NCBI RefSeq assembly: GCF_018861025.1
Contig: NZ_JAHKQH010000019.1
Span: forward strand, 1-64,000
Direction of reading: 5' to 3'
DNA from: Psychrosphaera sp. B3R10
GTDB lineage: Bacteria; Pseudomonadota; Gammaproteobacteria; Enterobacterales; Alteromonadaceae
Length of the DNA: 64,000 bases
A program made the translations under genes and the position numbers. The notes under the pieces are model-generated. The model made no database searches, was not told the origin of the DNA, and saw only the letters and a list, made by a program, of their open reading frames with translations. Below are positions 17,727 to 26,181 of the stretch, one piece after another. The first letter of the stretch is position 1. Every line of letters starts with the position of its first letter.

Positions 17727-19087
17727 GTAACATAAATTCATTAAACTCGACCTCAAAGCTAAAGAAAAAGCTTACAGCAATCGTAATTATGCTGGCCGCT
17801 ATCGCGTTGGCCTTTTTTATATTTTCAAACCCACCAGTAGCTAAACGCGAATTTAAAGCGCCGAAAGCCCAAATGACCGTGGATGTAAAAAACATTAAAC
17901 CAGAATTGTACCAAGTCTATTTAGACAGTTTTGGTACTGTTAAGCCTCGTACGCAAAGTAAGTTAGTGGCTCAGGTATCCGGGCAAATTGATGCCATTTC
18001 GCCAAAATTTCGTGAAGGAGGCTTTTTTAAGAAGGGTGATTGGTTAGTCACAATTGACGATCGAGATTATAAAGTCGACGTTAAAGTGGCTGAGGCAAGT
18101 TTATTAGATGCTCAACAACAGTTGGCTGAAGAACAAGCTCGGTCAGATCAAGCACGTGCTGATTGGAGACGCATAGGGAAAGGTGGTGAGCCAAACGATT
18201 TAGTTTTGCGACTGCCTCAGCTTAAAGCTGCTGAAGCCAATGTACTGTCTGCAGAAGCTCGATTAGAAAAGGCTCAATTGGCACTTGAGCGAACCAAAGT
18301 TCATGCGCCTTATGATGGCCGTATATTAACGAAACAAGTTGATGTGGGCCAAGTTGTGTCCAACAACGCCTATTTAGCGGATATTTTTGCAAGTGATTAT
18401 GTTGAAGTCAGATTGCCTATTAACAACAACGATATACCACTCATTAATCTACCTGAACAACAGCAAGAAACCGACATAATGGCGCCAGGGCAAGTACACT
18501 TTTCGAGTCGTTTTGATAATCAAGACTGGGCAGGAAAACTGGTTAGGACAGAGAGTTCTATTGACAGTAATTCGCAACAGTTATACGTGGTTGCACAAAT
18601 AGACGATCCATATGTTGTTAAAGCAAATGGCATGACATCGTTAAAAATTGGTCAATATTTGACTGCGAGACTTGCTGGCAAAATATTATCAGATGTCATT
18701 GTTATCCCAAATAAAGCCATTTACCAAGGTAGCTATGTTTATGTTGTAGAAGAAGGTGTACTGAAACGTCGCGAAATTCAAATCCTATGGAAAAATTCCT
18801 CAGACGCAATTATTAATAGTGGTTTAGAAGAAGGCGATAGACTGGTGTTGACGTCACTTGGCCAAGTCAGTTCTGGAACACCTGTGACGATTAATGGTGA
18901 AGCAAAAGTGACCAAAATGAAGCCTGGAAAAAATAACTTTGAGCGCAAGTTTGACCAATTGCCGGCGAAAGCTCAGGAAAGGATCAAGCAACTTGCTGCT
19001 GAAAAAGGCGTTTCTGTTGATGAAGCAATGAAAATGCATAAACCTCGCAAAGATAAGCAGGCGACGAGCGGACAGGGAGACAAATAG
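17723..19087 (+). CDS. RND efflux periplasmic adaptor (HlyD/AcrA family) with C-terminal tail
   Basis: 454 residues. The N-terminal membrane anchor (about 16-36) is followed by the lipoyl/barrel-sandwich halves (GQIDAISPKFREGGFFKKGD; VHAPYDGRI) flanking an alpha-hairpin, then a beta-barrel and membrane-proximal domain (VIPNKAIYQGSYVYVV). It joins the inner membrane pump to the outer membrane channel. A basic, Lys-rich tail of about 55 residues from near residue 400, rich in predicted helix (QLPAKAQERIKQLAAEKGVS), extends past the usual end. The gene overlaps the channel gene by 4 bases and abuts the pump gene. Confidence 0.93.
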   Translation: MSNINSLNSTSKLKKKLTAIVIMLAAIALAFFIFSNPPVAKREFKAPKAQMTVDVKNIKPELYQVYLDSFGTVKPRTQSKLVAQVSGQIDAISPKFREGGFFKKGDWLVTIDDRDYKVDVKVAEASLLDAQQQLAEEQARSDQARADWRRIGKGGEPNDLVLRLPQLKAAEANVLSAEARLEKAQLALERTKVHAPYDGRILTKQVDVGQVVSNNAYLADIFASDYVEVRLPINNNDIPLINLPEQQQETDIMAPGQVHFSSRFDNQDWAGKLVRTESSIDSNSQQLYVVAQIDDPYVVKANGMTSLKIGQYLTARLAGKILSDVIVIPNKAIYQGSYVYVVEEGVLKRREIQILWKNSSDAIINSGLEEGDRLVLTSLGQVSSGTPVTINGEAKVTKMKPGKNNFERKFDQLPAKAQERIKQLAAEKGVSVDEAMKMHKPRKDKQATSGQGDK

Positions 19088-22000
19088 ATGATTGCTTGGT
19101 TTACCCGAAATCATGTAGCCGCTAATTTATTGATGATATCGATATTATTAAGTGGACTATTTTCTCTATCGAGCCGGATCCCATTGGAAATATTTCCGTC
19201 ATTTGAATCCGACATTATCAGCGTTTCACTATCATTAAGAGGCGCGACCCCCGAAGATGTTGAAAAAGGCATTAGTATTCGAATTGAAGAAGCTGTACAA
19301 GATCTTGAGGGGATTAAAAAGATCACGAGTACTTCTGGAGAAAGTTCTTCAAGAGTTAATATAGAAGTAGACAATGGATATGACGCACGAGAAATGTTAG
19401 CTGACATAAAATCTCGTGTGGATGCCATTAATACATTTCCGGCTGACGCTGAAAAACCAATTATTTCAATCGCACAACGTAAACGAGACGTAATGACTGT
19501 TACGGTTGCAAGTGATTATGGTGAAGCGGAAATTCGCCAGTTTGCAGAACGAGTGCGTGACGATATATTACGTATTCCAGGGGTAACTCAATTAGATTTA
19601 TCCGGGGTTCGTAATTACGAAATCGCGATTGAAATATCGCAGGACAAGTTACAACAGTATGGCTTAACACTAGGTCAAATCTCTAACTCAATCGCAAATA
19701 GTAGCCTAGATATCTCTGCGGGTAATCTGAAAACCTTAGGTGGAGACATTTTACTGCGTTCAAAAGGGCAGGCCTACCGTAAAGACGAATTTGTCAAAAT
19801 AGTCGTAAAACAAAATACGGATGGCAGTATTGTTAGATTGGGTGATATTGCAAATGTTAATGATGGCTTTGAAGAATCGCCTATTAGGACACGTTTTAAT
19901 GGTAAACGGGCAGCGTTTATTGATGTTTATCGTATCGGCCAACAAAGCGCAATTGAGGTTGCCGATCTTGTAAAAGAATATATAAAAGAAGAACAGTCCA
20001 ACTTGCCTCAAGGTTATGAGCTAAGTTACTGGGACGACGATTCGATGATTGTTAAAAATCGTTTAACAACTTTGACAACGAGCGCACTGCAAGGTGGATT
20101 TTTAGTACTGTTGTTATTAACGTTATTTTTACGGCCTTCAATCGCTTTTTGGGTCTTTATCGGGATCCCAATTTCCTTTATGGGCGCGTTCATCTTTATG
20201 CCGTTTTTAGGCGTAACCTTGAATGTTATGAGTTTGTTTGGATTTATTCTCGTTTTGGGGATAGTAGTAGATGATGCCATTGTGACTGGTGAGAATGTCT
20301 ATACCCATTTACGAAAGTCAGACTCGGGTGAACAAGCGGCAATACGAGGAACGCAGGAAGTTGCAACTCCAGTTACCTTCGGAGTTTTAACAACGGTTGC
20401 GGCATTTTTACCATTGGCATTTATTGAAGGGCAGCGAGGCGCATTATTTGCACAATTACCGGCAGTTGTTATTCCGGTATTAATCTTTTCTTTAATCGAA
20501 TCAAAGTTTGTTCTGCCGGCTCATTTAAAATACATTAAAATTCGGAAGAACGAAGACACTAACGGCTTGGCTCGATTTCAACAACGCTTTGCGGATGGTT
20601 TTGAAAACGCAATATTGAAGTACTATCAGCCCCTGTTAAACAAAGCTCTTAGAAATAAAGGCACGACCGTATCTTTGTTTGTTGGTGCCTTGCTAGTGGT
20701 TATTGCGTTATTAATGAGTGGTTGGACTAAATTTATATTCTTCCCACGAATTCCATCTGAAACCGTCAGAATGAACTTGTCAATGTCGACAGGAACGCCA
20801 TTTGAGGTGACCGATCGTCATATTCAAAAAATATCTGATGCAGCTTATCAATTACAGCAAAAGTATGTCGAAGAAGATGGACGAAGCGTCATTATGAATA
20901 TATTGGCATTTACGGGCGGCCGAGGTGGCGCGACACATCAGGGGCAAGTTCGATTTGAAATAATTCCTCCAGAAAAGCGAGAGTCGACCATAAGTTCACG
21001 AGAGTTATTAACCGAGTGGCGTAAAGAGATTGGAGAAGTCCCTGGCGCTGAAAGCATGTCATTTAGAGCGGAATTAGGACGAAGTTCTGATCCAATTGAT
21101 GTGCAGTTGTCATCGACCTCAATGGAGACATTGCAAGATGCCGCAGAAAAGGTGAAAAAACGACTCGCAACGTATCCTACGGTATTTGATATCAATGACA
21201 GTATGTCTAGCGGTAAGCAAGAGCTGCAAATCGAATTAACAGAGCAAGGAAAAGCGTTAGGGTTAACTCGAAACGATATCTCTAGACAAGTTCGTAATGC
21301 GTATTTTGGTTCACAAGTTCAACGTATTCAGCGCGGTAGAGACGATGTTCGGGTGATGGTGCGTTTACCATTGGACGAGCGACGTTCAATATCAGAATTG
21401 GAACATATCCTTATTAATACGCCAAATGGCGGCAGTGTGCCTTTGGCACACGTTGCTAAGCTCGATCCTGGCGTGAGCCCTTCATCGATTAATCGGATAG
21501 ACCGTTATCGTGTGATAAATGTGACTGCGGACTTAGATAAAACCAAAGTTAATATGACAGTATTAAACGCAGACTTAAAAGACTATCTTGACGAGTTAGT
21601 GGGTCATTATCCAGGTTTGTCACACTCTTTAGAAGGCGAAGCTAAAGAACAAAGGGAGTCATTTGGATCCTTAAAATGGGCGTTAGTATTTGTTTTCTTT
21701 ATTATTTATTGTCTATTGGCGATTCCGTTTAAATCTTATACGCAACCAATTGTTGTTATGAGTGTTATTCCATTTGGTGCACTTGGTGCCATGTTGGGAC
21801 ACTGGATTATGGGTATGGACTTATCTTTGATGAGTTTGCTTGGCATGTTGGCGCTTGTCGGGGTGGTGGTAAATGATTCATTGGTGTTGGTTGACTATAT
21901 CAATAAAAAACGAGCGGAAGGCATGGCATTGTATGATGCTGTTTCAACTGCGGGGGCCGCAAGGTTTAGACCGGTTATGCTAACGAGTTTAACCACATTT

Positions 22001-22189
22001 ATCGGTTTAATGCCGTTGTTGTTTGAAAAATCAACCCAAGCACAATTTTTGATACCGATGGCGGTATCACTAGGGTTTGGTATCTTATTTGCGACGTTTA
22101 TTACTTTGATGTTGGTGCCGGTCAATTACATATTACTTGACCGTGTAATCGGGTTTATCAATCCGAGCAAAAAAAACAACATAGCGTAA
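19088..22189 (+). CDS. RND-family efflux pump permease
   Basis: 1033 residues, the usual length of the family, with twelve membrane helices and two large periplasmic loops. The proton-relay aspartates are both present: Asp395 and Asp396 in GIVVDDAIVTGEN, corresponding to the AcrB Asp407/Asp408 pair. The second half has VGVVVNDSLVLVDYIN and MLTSLTTFIGLMPLL at the expected helices. It expels hydrophobic compounds using proton motive force; the substrate cannot be predicted. GGGAGA precedes the ATG. The complete channel-adaptor-pump order is encoded in one operon. Confidence 0.95.
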   Translation: MIAWFTRNHVAANLLMISILLSGLFSLSSRIPLEIFPSFESDIISVSLSLRGATPEDVEKGISIRIEEAVQDLEGIKKITSTSGESSSRVNIEVDNGYDAREMLADIKSRVDAINTFPADAEKPIISIAQRKRDVMTVTVASDYGEAEIRQFAERVRDDILRIPGVTQLDLSGVRNYEIAIEISQDKLQQYGLTLGQISNSIANSSLDISAGNLKTLGGDILLRSKGQAYRKDEFVKIVVKQNTDGSIVRLGDIANVNDGFEESPIRTRFNGKRAAFIDVYRIGQQSAIEVADLVKEYIKEEQSNLPQGYELSYWDDDSMIVKNRLTTLTTSALQGGFLVLLLLTLFLRPSIAFWVFIGIPISFMGAFIFMPFLGVTLNVMSLFGFILVLGIVVDDAIVTGENVYTHLRKSDSGEQAAIRGTQEVATPVTFGVLTTVAAFLPLAFIEGQRGALFAQLPAVVIPVLIFSLIESKFVLPAHLKYIKIRKNEDTNGLARFQQRFADGFENAILKYYQPLLNKALRNKGTTVSLFVGALLVVIALLMSGWTKFIFFPRIPSETVRMNLSMSTGTPFEVTDRHIQKISDAAYQLQQKYVEEDGRSVIMNILAFTGGRGGATHQGQVRFEIIPPEKRESTISSRELLTEWRKEIGEVPGAESMSFRAELGRSSDPIDVQLSSTSMETLQDAAEKVKKRLATYPTVFDINDSMSSGKQELQIELTEQGKALGLTRNDISRQVRNAYFGSQVQRIQRGRDDVRVMVRLPLDERRSISELEHILINTPNGGSVPLAHVAKLDPGVSPSSINRIDRYRVINVTADLDKTKVNMTVLNADLKDYLDELVGHYPGLSHSLEGEAKEQRESFGSLKWALVFVFFIIYCLLAIPFKSYTQPIVVMSVIPFGALGAMLGHWIMGMDLSLMSLLGMLALVGVVVNDSLVLVDYINKKRAEGMALYDAVSTAGAARFRPVMLTSLTTFIGLMPLLFEKSTQAQFLIPMAVSLGFGILFATFITLMLVPVNYILLDRVIGFINPSKKNNIA

Positions 22190-22263
22190 AGCGCTGTGGG
22201 GAAAAAATTAGCTTGAGTACGGCTTATTAGTTTCCTTATTTGTTTTAATCCATATAAATCATG

Positions 22264-22293
22264 CCGCTGTTGTTGATTTACCAACAACAGCGG
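22264..22293. terminator. Perfect 12-bp hairpin after the RND operon
   Basis: Arms 22264-22275 and 22282-22293 flank a 6-base loop. The stem is GC-rich, but no strong T run follows, so termination may be partial. Confidence 0.55.
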
Positions 22294-22334
22294 TTATGAT
22301 CGCGTCACTCTTCAACAAAAAGTGACTACCAAAA

Positions 22335-23072
22335 ATGATCACCACCTCTGACTTCCATGATATTGAAACACCAACGGGCACAATGCGCACTTATGTGTAT
22401 CGACCAAATGAAACTGGTAATTTCCCGGCTATAATTTTCTACTCTGAAATATTTCAACGAACAGCGCCGATTGCACGCACAGCAACAATTTTGGCTGGTC
22501 ATGGATTTGTGGTTTTAGTGCCAGAGGTCTTTCACGAGTTAAACCCTATTGGAACCGTCTTGGGATATGACGATGAAGGAAAAGATAAAGGTAATAATGA
22601 TAAATGGACTAAGCCTTTAGAAGCGCATGATAGCGATACAGTAGCGTTAATTGATTTTGCTAAATCACTAGATTATTGCACAGGAAAAGTTGGCGCAATG
22701 GGGGTATGTATTGGTGGCCATTTGGCGTTTCGAGCGGCATTAAACCCCAATATTCTGGCGGCCAGTTGTTTGTATGCGACAGATATTCATTCAGATACGC
22801 TGCCTAGCGAAAAAGACAACGATTCATTTAGTCGAACAGGCGATATCAAAGGTGAATTGCAAATGGTTTGGGGAAAACAAGACCCTCATGTCCCTGACGC
22901 CGGAAGAATGAAGATACACCAGCAACTTCTAAGTTGTGGTAATCATTTTAGTTGGACCGAATTTAATGCGCAACACGCTTTTATGCGTGATGAAGGGGAA
23001 CGCTACGATCCCGTTTTGGCAATACGTGTTTACACTATGGCTGTGGAATTATTCCAAAGAACACTTAGATGA
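22335..23072 (+). CDS. Dienelactone hydrolase family protein
   Basis: 245 residues, alpha/beta-hydrolase fold of the dienelactone hydrolase family. The nucleophile is Cys125 in GVCIGG (cysteine instead of serine, as in true dienelactone hydrolases), with Asp183 in KQDPH and His214 in AQHAFMRD completing the triad. Residues 63-66 (PEVF) carry the family's conserved glutamate region. No chlorocatechol or aromatic-degradation genes are nearby, so the substrate is unknown; cytoplasmic. It is separate from the RND operon, across about 145 bases. Confidence 0.87.
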   Translation: MITTSDFHDIETPTGTMRTYVYRPNETGNFPAIIFYSEIFQRTAPIARTATILAGHGFVVLVPEVFHELNPIGTVLGYDDEGKDKGNNDKWTKPLEAHDSDTVALIDFAKSLDYCTGKVGAMGVCIGGHLAFRAALNPNILAASCLYATDIHSDTLPSEKDNDSFSRTGDIKGELQMVWGKQDPHVPDAGRMKIHQQLLSCGNHFSWTEFNAQHAFMRDEGERYDPVLAIRVYTMAVELFQRTLR

Positions 23073-23196
23073 TCTTTTTAAACTTTAATTTAGGCGCATA
23101 ATAGAAACCCGTCTCTTCTAAAAAGAGCCTCAATAAAAACTAAATTATGATCATTTTGACAAAAATGATTGTTCAGTTGTACAGAAAGGAAATTGA

Positions 23197-24120
23197 ATGG
23201 ATTACAACATTGGTGTACCTGGCCAACCTTGGGGAAGCACTGAAAAACAACAGTGGTTTGCGCAACAGTCGATAAAACGTGACTATAAGCAAACGGTCAT
23301 GCCGCATATAGAAAAGCTTAAAATCCATTTTGAGGTAACCCAATACGGGGCGCTGTCATACAATTCTGACCGTTACCCGTTGTTTGCAGTTAAGACAAAA
23401 AACGCTGACTCACAATTACCAACAGTATTAGTTACCGGTGGGGTTCATGGGTATGAAACCAGTGGTGTAATGGGCGCGTTGAGGTTTTGTGAAACGACCA
23501 TGCTGGATTATCAAAAGCATTTTAATTTTATTGTAATTCCCTGCTTAAGCCCCTGGGGATTTGAAACTATTAATCGATGGAATCCCAATGCGGACGATCC
23601 TAATCGGTCATTTTTCCCGGCTAATATTAATGACAACATATCAGTTGAAGAGTCTGGTTTATTACAAACCTATTTATCGCAAATTGATGTCAAACCTTTG
23701 GCCCATTTTGATTTACATGAAACAACAGATACTGACAATTCAGAATTTAGACCCGCCTTAGCAGCTAGGGATGCAATTGAGCAAAAATCGTGGAATATCC
23801 CAGATGGTTTCTACGGCGTTGGCGATACGTTAAAGCCTGAACCTGAGTTTCAAGCGGCTATTATTAAGTCAGTGGAAAAAGTGACGCATATTGCGCCCGC
23901 GGATAACGATGGCAAGCTCATAGGCAATGAATTAGTCCAGAAAGGCGTGATTAATTATGCGACTAAAGCGCTAGGTTTATGTGCAGGTATGACGGACGCT
24001 AAGTACGTTACAACTACCGAAGTTTATCCAGACAGTGATTTGGTTGATCCAGAAAATTGTACCATCGCACAAGTTGCAGCTATTGTAGGTGGCTTAGATT
24101 ATTTAATCACCGTAATTTAA
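23197..24120 (+). CDS. M14-family zinc carboxypeptidase / aspartoacylase-like protein
   Basis: 307 residues. The zinc motif is HGYET with His84 and Glu87, and the second His is probably His174 in FDLHETTD. NRSFFP follows the N-x-x-D/R substrate-binding pattern of the M14 and succinylglutamate desuccinylase group. There is no signal peptide, so the enzyme is cytoplasmic. It should hydrolyse an amide bond at a free carboxylate, of either a peptide or an N-acyl amino acid; which one cannot be read from the sequence. AAAGGA lies upstream of the ATG. Confidence 0.8.
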   Translation: MDYNIGVPGQPWGSTEKQQWFAQQSIKRDYKQTVMPHIEKLKIHFEVTQYGALSYNSDRYPLFAVKTKNADSQLPTVLVTGGVHGYETSGVMGALRFCETTMLDYQKHFNFIVIPCLSPWGFETINRWNPNADDPNRSFFPANINDNISVEESGLLQTYLSQIDVKPLAHFDLHETTDTDNSEFRPALAARDAIEQKSWNIPDGFYGVGDTLKPEPEFQAAIIKSVEKVTHIAPADNDGKLIGNELVQKGVINYATKALGLCAGMTDAKYVTTTEVYPDSDLVDPENCTIAQVAAIVGGLDYLITVI

Positions 24121-24166
24121 ATTTGAATGCTGCATTAAACAATACATGTTTAATGGTACAACAAAT

Positions 24167-24203
24167 ACAAACGCCGCTTAATTTAGCGGCGTTTGTGTTT
24201 TTG
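24167..24203. terminator. Strong bidirectional terminator between convergent genes
   Basis: A perfect 12-bp GC-rich stem (24167-24178 with 24185-24196), a TAATTT loop and a T-rich tail. It serves the M14 gene on the plus strand and possibly the Tas-like gene on the minus strand. Confidence 0.9.
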
Positions 24204-24243
24204 CTGCAGTAAAATGAAGTTTCTATTATTTTAATTTGCGGTA

Positions 24244-25296
24244 TTAAAATGTTGCCGGATATTGGCGCAATGTTAGCGCAATTTCTTCTGCCATAGCGTC
24301 AGGAATGGTCATTTCAAATGCCTCAATGTTCTCTGTAAGCTGAGCTAACGAGGTTGCACCAATAATTGTTGATGTAACGCCGTCTATTTGATTCGTCCAA
24401 GCTAACGCTAACTGAGCCGGCGTAAAGCCATATTTATTCGCTATTTCTACGTATTGCCGAACTGCGGCGTCGGTTTGTTCTGTATCTCTAAATAAGCCGT
24501 TACGTTGGGCCATCCGCCAACGGCTTCCCTCTGGCCTTGCACCACCAATATATTTACCTGTTAGGGCACCTGCAGCAAGTGGCGACCAAGGAAGGTATGC
24601 GATGTTTTCATGAACACAATTTTCAATCAAATATGGCCAATCTTTGGTATGCAATAAATTAAACTCGTTTTGAATCGATACCATTTTTGGTAAATCGTAT
24701 TTGTCACTTAACTTAAGGTAGGTATTTATTCCCCAAGTCGTATCATCAGAAAGGCCACAATGACGTATTTTACCCGCGTCTTGACAGGTTTTTAACGCTT
24801 TTAAAATTTCCAACATTTGTTCGGTATGAAGTTTACTATCAGCTTGCGAAAACTTAACCTTGTTAACATGGTGTTGTGCAAAGTGTGGAGAAGTGCGATT
24901 AGGCCAATGCAATTGATACAAATCGATGTAGTCTGTTTTCAGGCGTCTAAGTGAATCATCAACGGCTTCAATTACACTGGCACCGGTAATTTTTCCACCG
25001 TCACGAATGTAAGGTAATCCTGGACCTGCAATTTTAGACGCTAGTATCATTTCTTTTCGACGTTCTGGGTTTCGGCTCAACCAGTTGCCGATAACTCGCT
25101 CTGTGTCACCATATTTTTCAGGGACAGGTGGAACGGGATATAGCTCAGCGGTGTCAAAAAAATTAACGCCTTTGCTTAGTGCATATTCTATTTGTTCATC
25201 GGCATCTTTTTGCGAGTTTTGGTTGCCCCAGGTCATTGTGCCTAAGCACACTCTAGACACTTCTAAACCACTGGTTCCTAACGTTGAATACTTCAT
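24244..25296 (-). CDS. tas: Aldo/keto reductase, Tas-like
   Basis: 350 residues, close in length to E. coli Tas (346) and colinear with it: LEVSRVCLGTMTWGNQNS, AELYPVPP, YIDLYQLHWPNR, KIRHCGLSD, and a C-terminal STIIGATSLAQLTENIEAF. The catalytic Asp (FFDTAE), Tyr (LYPVP), Lys (LASKI) and His (QLHWP) are present. NADP-dependent reductase; in E. coli it can suppress a tyrosine auxotrophy, but its physiological substrate is unknown. Confidence 0.9.
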   Translation of the reverse strand: MKYSTLGTSGLEVSRVCLGTMTWGNQNSQKDADEQIEYALSKGVNFFDTAELYPVPPVPEKYGDTERVIGNWLSRNPERRKEMILASKIAGPGLPYIRDGGKITGASVIEAVDDSLRRLKTDYIDLYQLHWPNRTSPHFAQHHVNKVKFSQADSKLHTEQMLEILKALKTCQDAGKIRHCGLSDDTTWGINTYLKLSDKYDLPKMVSIQNEFNLLHTKDWPYLIENCVHENIAYLPWSPLAAGALTGKYIGGARPEGSRWRMAQRNGLFRDTEQTDAAVRQYVEIANKYGFTPAQLALAWTNQIDGVTSTIIGATSLAQLTENIEAFEMTIPDAMAEEIALTLRQYPATF

Positions 25297-25397
25297 TTTT
25301 TAACCTAGATTTTTCTCAATAAACAATAAATTGTGATGAAAGCTCAATATTCAATGCCAATTGTCGTTTAAATAAAATAGTTGAAATTAGAATGGCA

Positions 25398-26072
25398 CTA
25401 TAAAAACGTGGCGATATCTTCAAATGGCTTTTTATCCCGAGCATGATTGGGCACTGTAGCACCTTCTTCAGGGTAGCCTGCAATAATCAACATATAAGGA
25501 CGCTCATTATCAGGTCGTTGGCATATTTTTGACAGGAATTGCATTGGCTTTGGCGTGTGTGTCAGCGTGACTAAACCACAGTCGTGCAAGGCATTGATCA
25601 AGAAACCCGTGGCGATACCGACAGATTCATGAACATAGTAATTTGTTTTTTGATCTTCGGCTTTGAGGCCACCTTTTTTTTGGGAAAAAACAGCGATAAG
25701 CCAAGGTGCATGCGCTAAATAAGGTTTCTGAGCATTGGTGCCAAGGGGTTTTAAAGCATCTAGCCATTCGTCGCCTGCGCGCCCGTCATAAAAACCTTGT
25801 TCGTGTAATTCGGCTTGTTCTCTAACCTGTTGTTTGATCTCCGAGCTATGTATTGCAACAAAATGCCATGGCTGATGATTTGCTCCGCTCGGTGCAGTAC
25901 CCGCGGCTTTTATGCAATTTTCTATGATCTTTTGGTCAACGGGTCTGTCACTAAATTGTCTGATACTGTGGCGACGTTTAATATTATTTAAAAATGTTTC
26001 TGAACGTTTCAGCATGACATCAGGGGCGTATTCGATGTAGTCATTTAGCGGTGTGCAATTGTGTTCATTCAT
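25398..26072 (-). CDS. Nitroreductase-fold flavoprotein, iodotyrosine deiodinase-like
   Basis: 224 residues from the ATG at 26072. A 244-residue form from 26132 is possible, but the extra 20 residues match nothing I know. FMN site: RRHSIRQFSDRPV, then APSGANHQPW. The match to vertebrate and bacterial iodotyrosine deiodinases is specific. The substrate lid has Glu, Tyr and Lys in EQGFYDGRAGDEWL and NAQKPYL (Glu91, Tyr95 and Lys116 in this numbering), and the second half (VTLTHTPKP, then AGYPEEGATVPN) follows the family. Such enzymes reductively dehalogenate halotyrosines, a plausible role in a marine bacterium meeting bromo- and iodotyrosines. Nothing else in the neighbourhood supports a pathway. 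Confidence 0.82.
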   Translation of the reverse strand: MNEHNCTPLNDYIEYAPDVMLKRSETFLNNIKRRHSIRQFSDRPVDQKIIENCIKAAGTAPSGANHQPWHFVAIHSSEIKQQVREQAELHEQGFYDGRAGDEWLDALKPLGTNAQKPYLAHAPWLIAVFSQKKGGLKAEDQKTNYYVHESVGIATGFLINALHDCGLVTLTHTPKPMQFLSKICQRPDNERPYMLIIAGYPEEGATVPNHARDKKPFEDIATFL

Positions 26073-26181
26073 TCTTGAATTCTTATAATTATCAGTGAGT
26101 AAAAGGATACGAGTTGCGCCTAGCTTACCCATAGAATGTCATAACGCCAAGTCTATGGGTAAAATTTAACTCAATTCAAAT

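Noticed and set aside
23156-23185. TTGACA hexamer as promoter of the M14 gene
   Set aside because: The best -10 match, TACAGA, lies too close to the start codon and is poor, so I did not call it.
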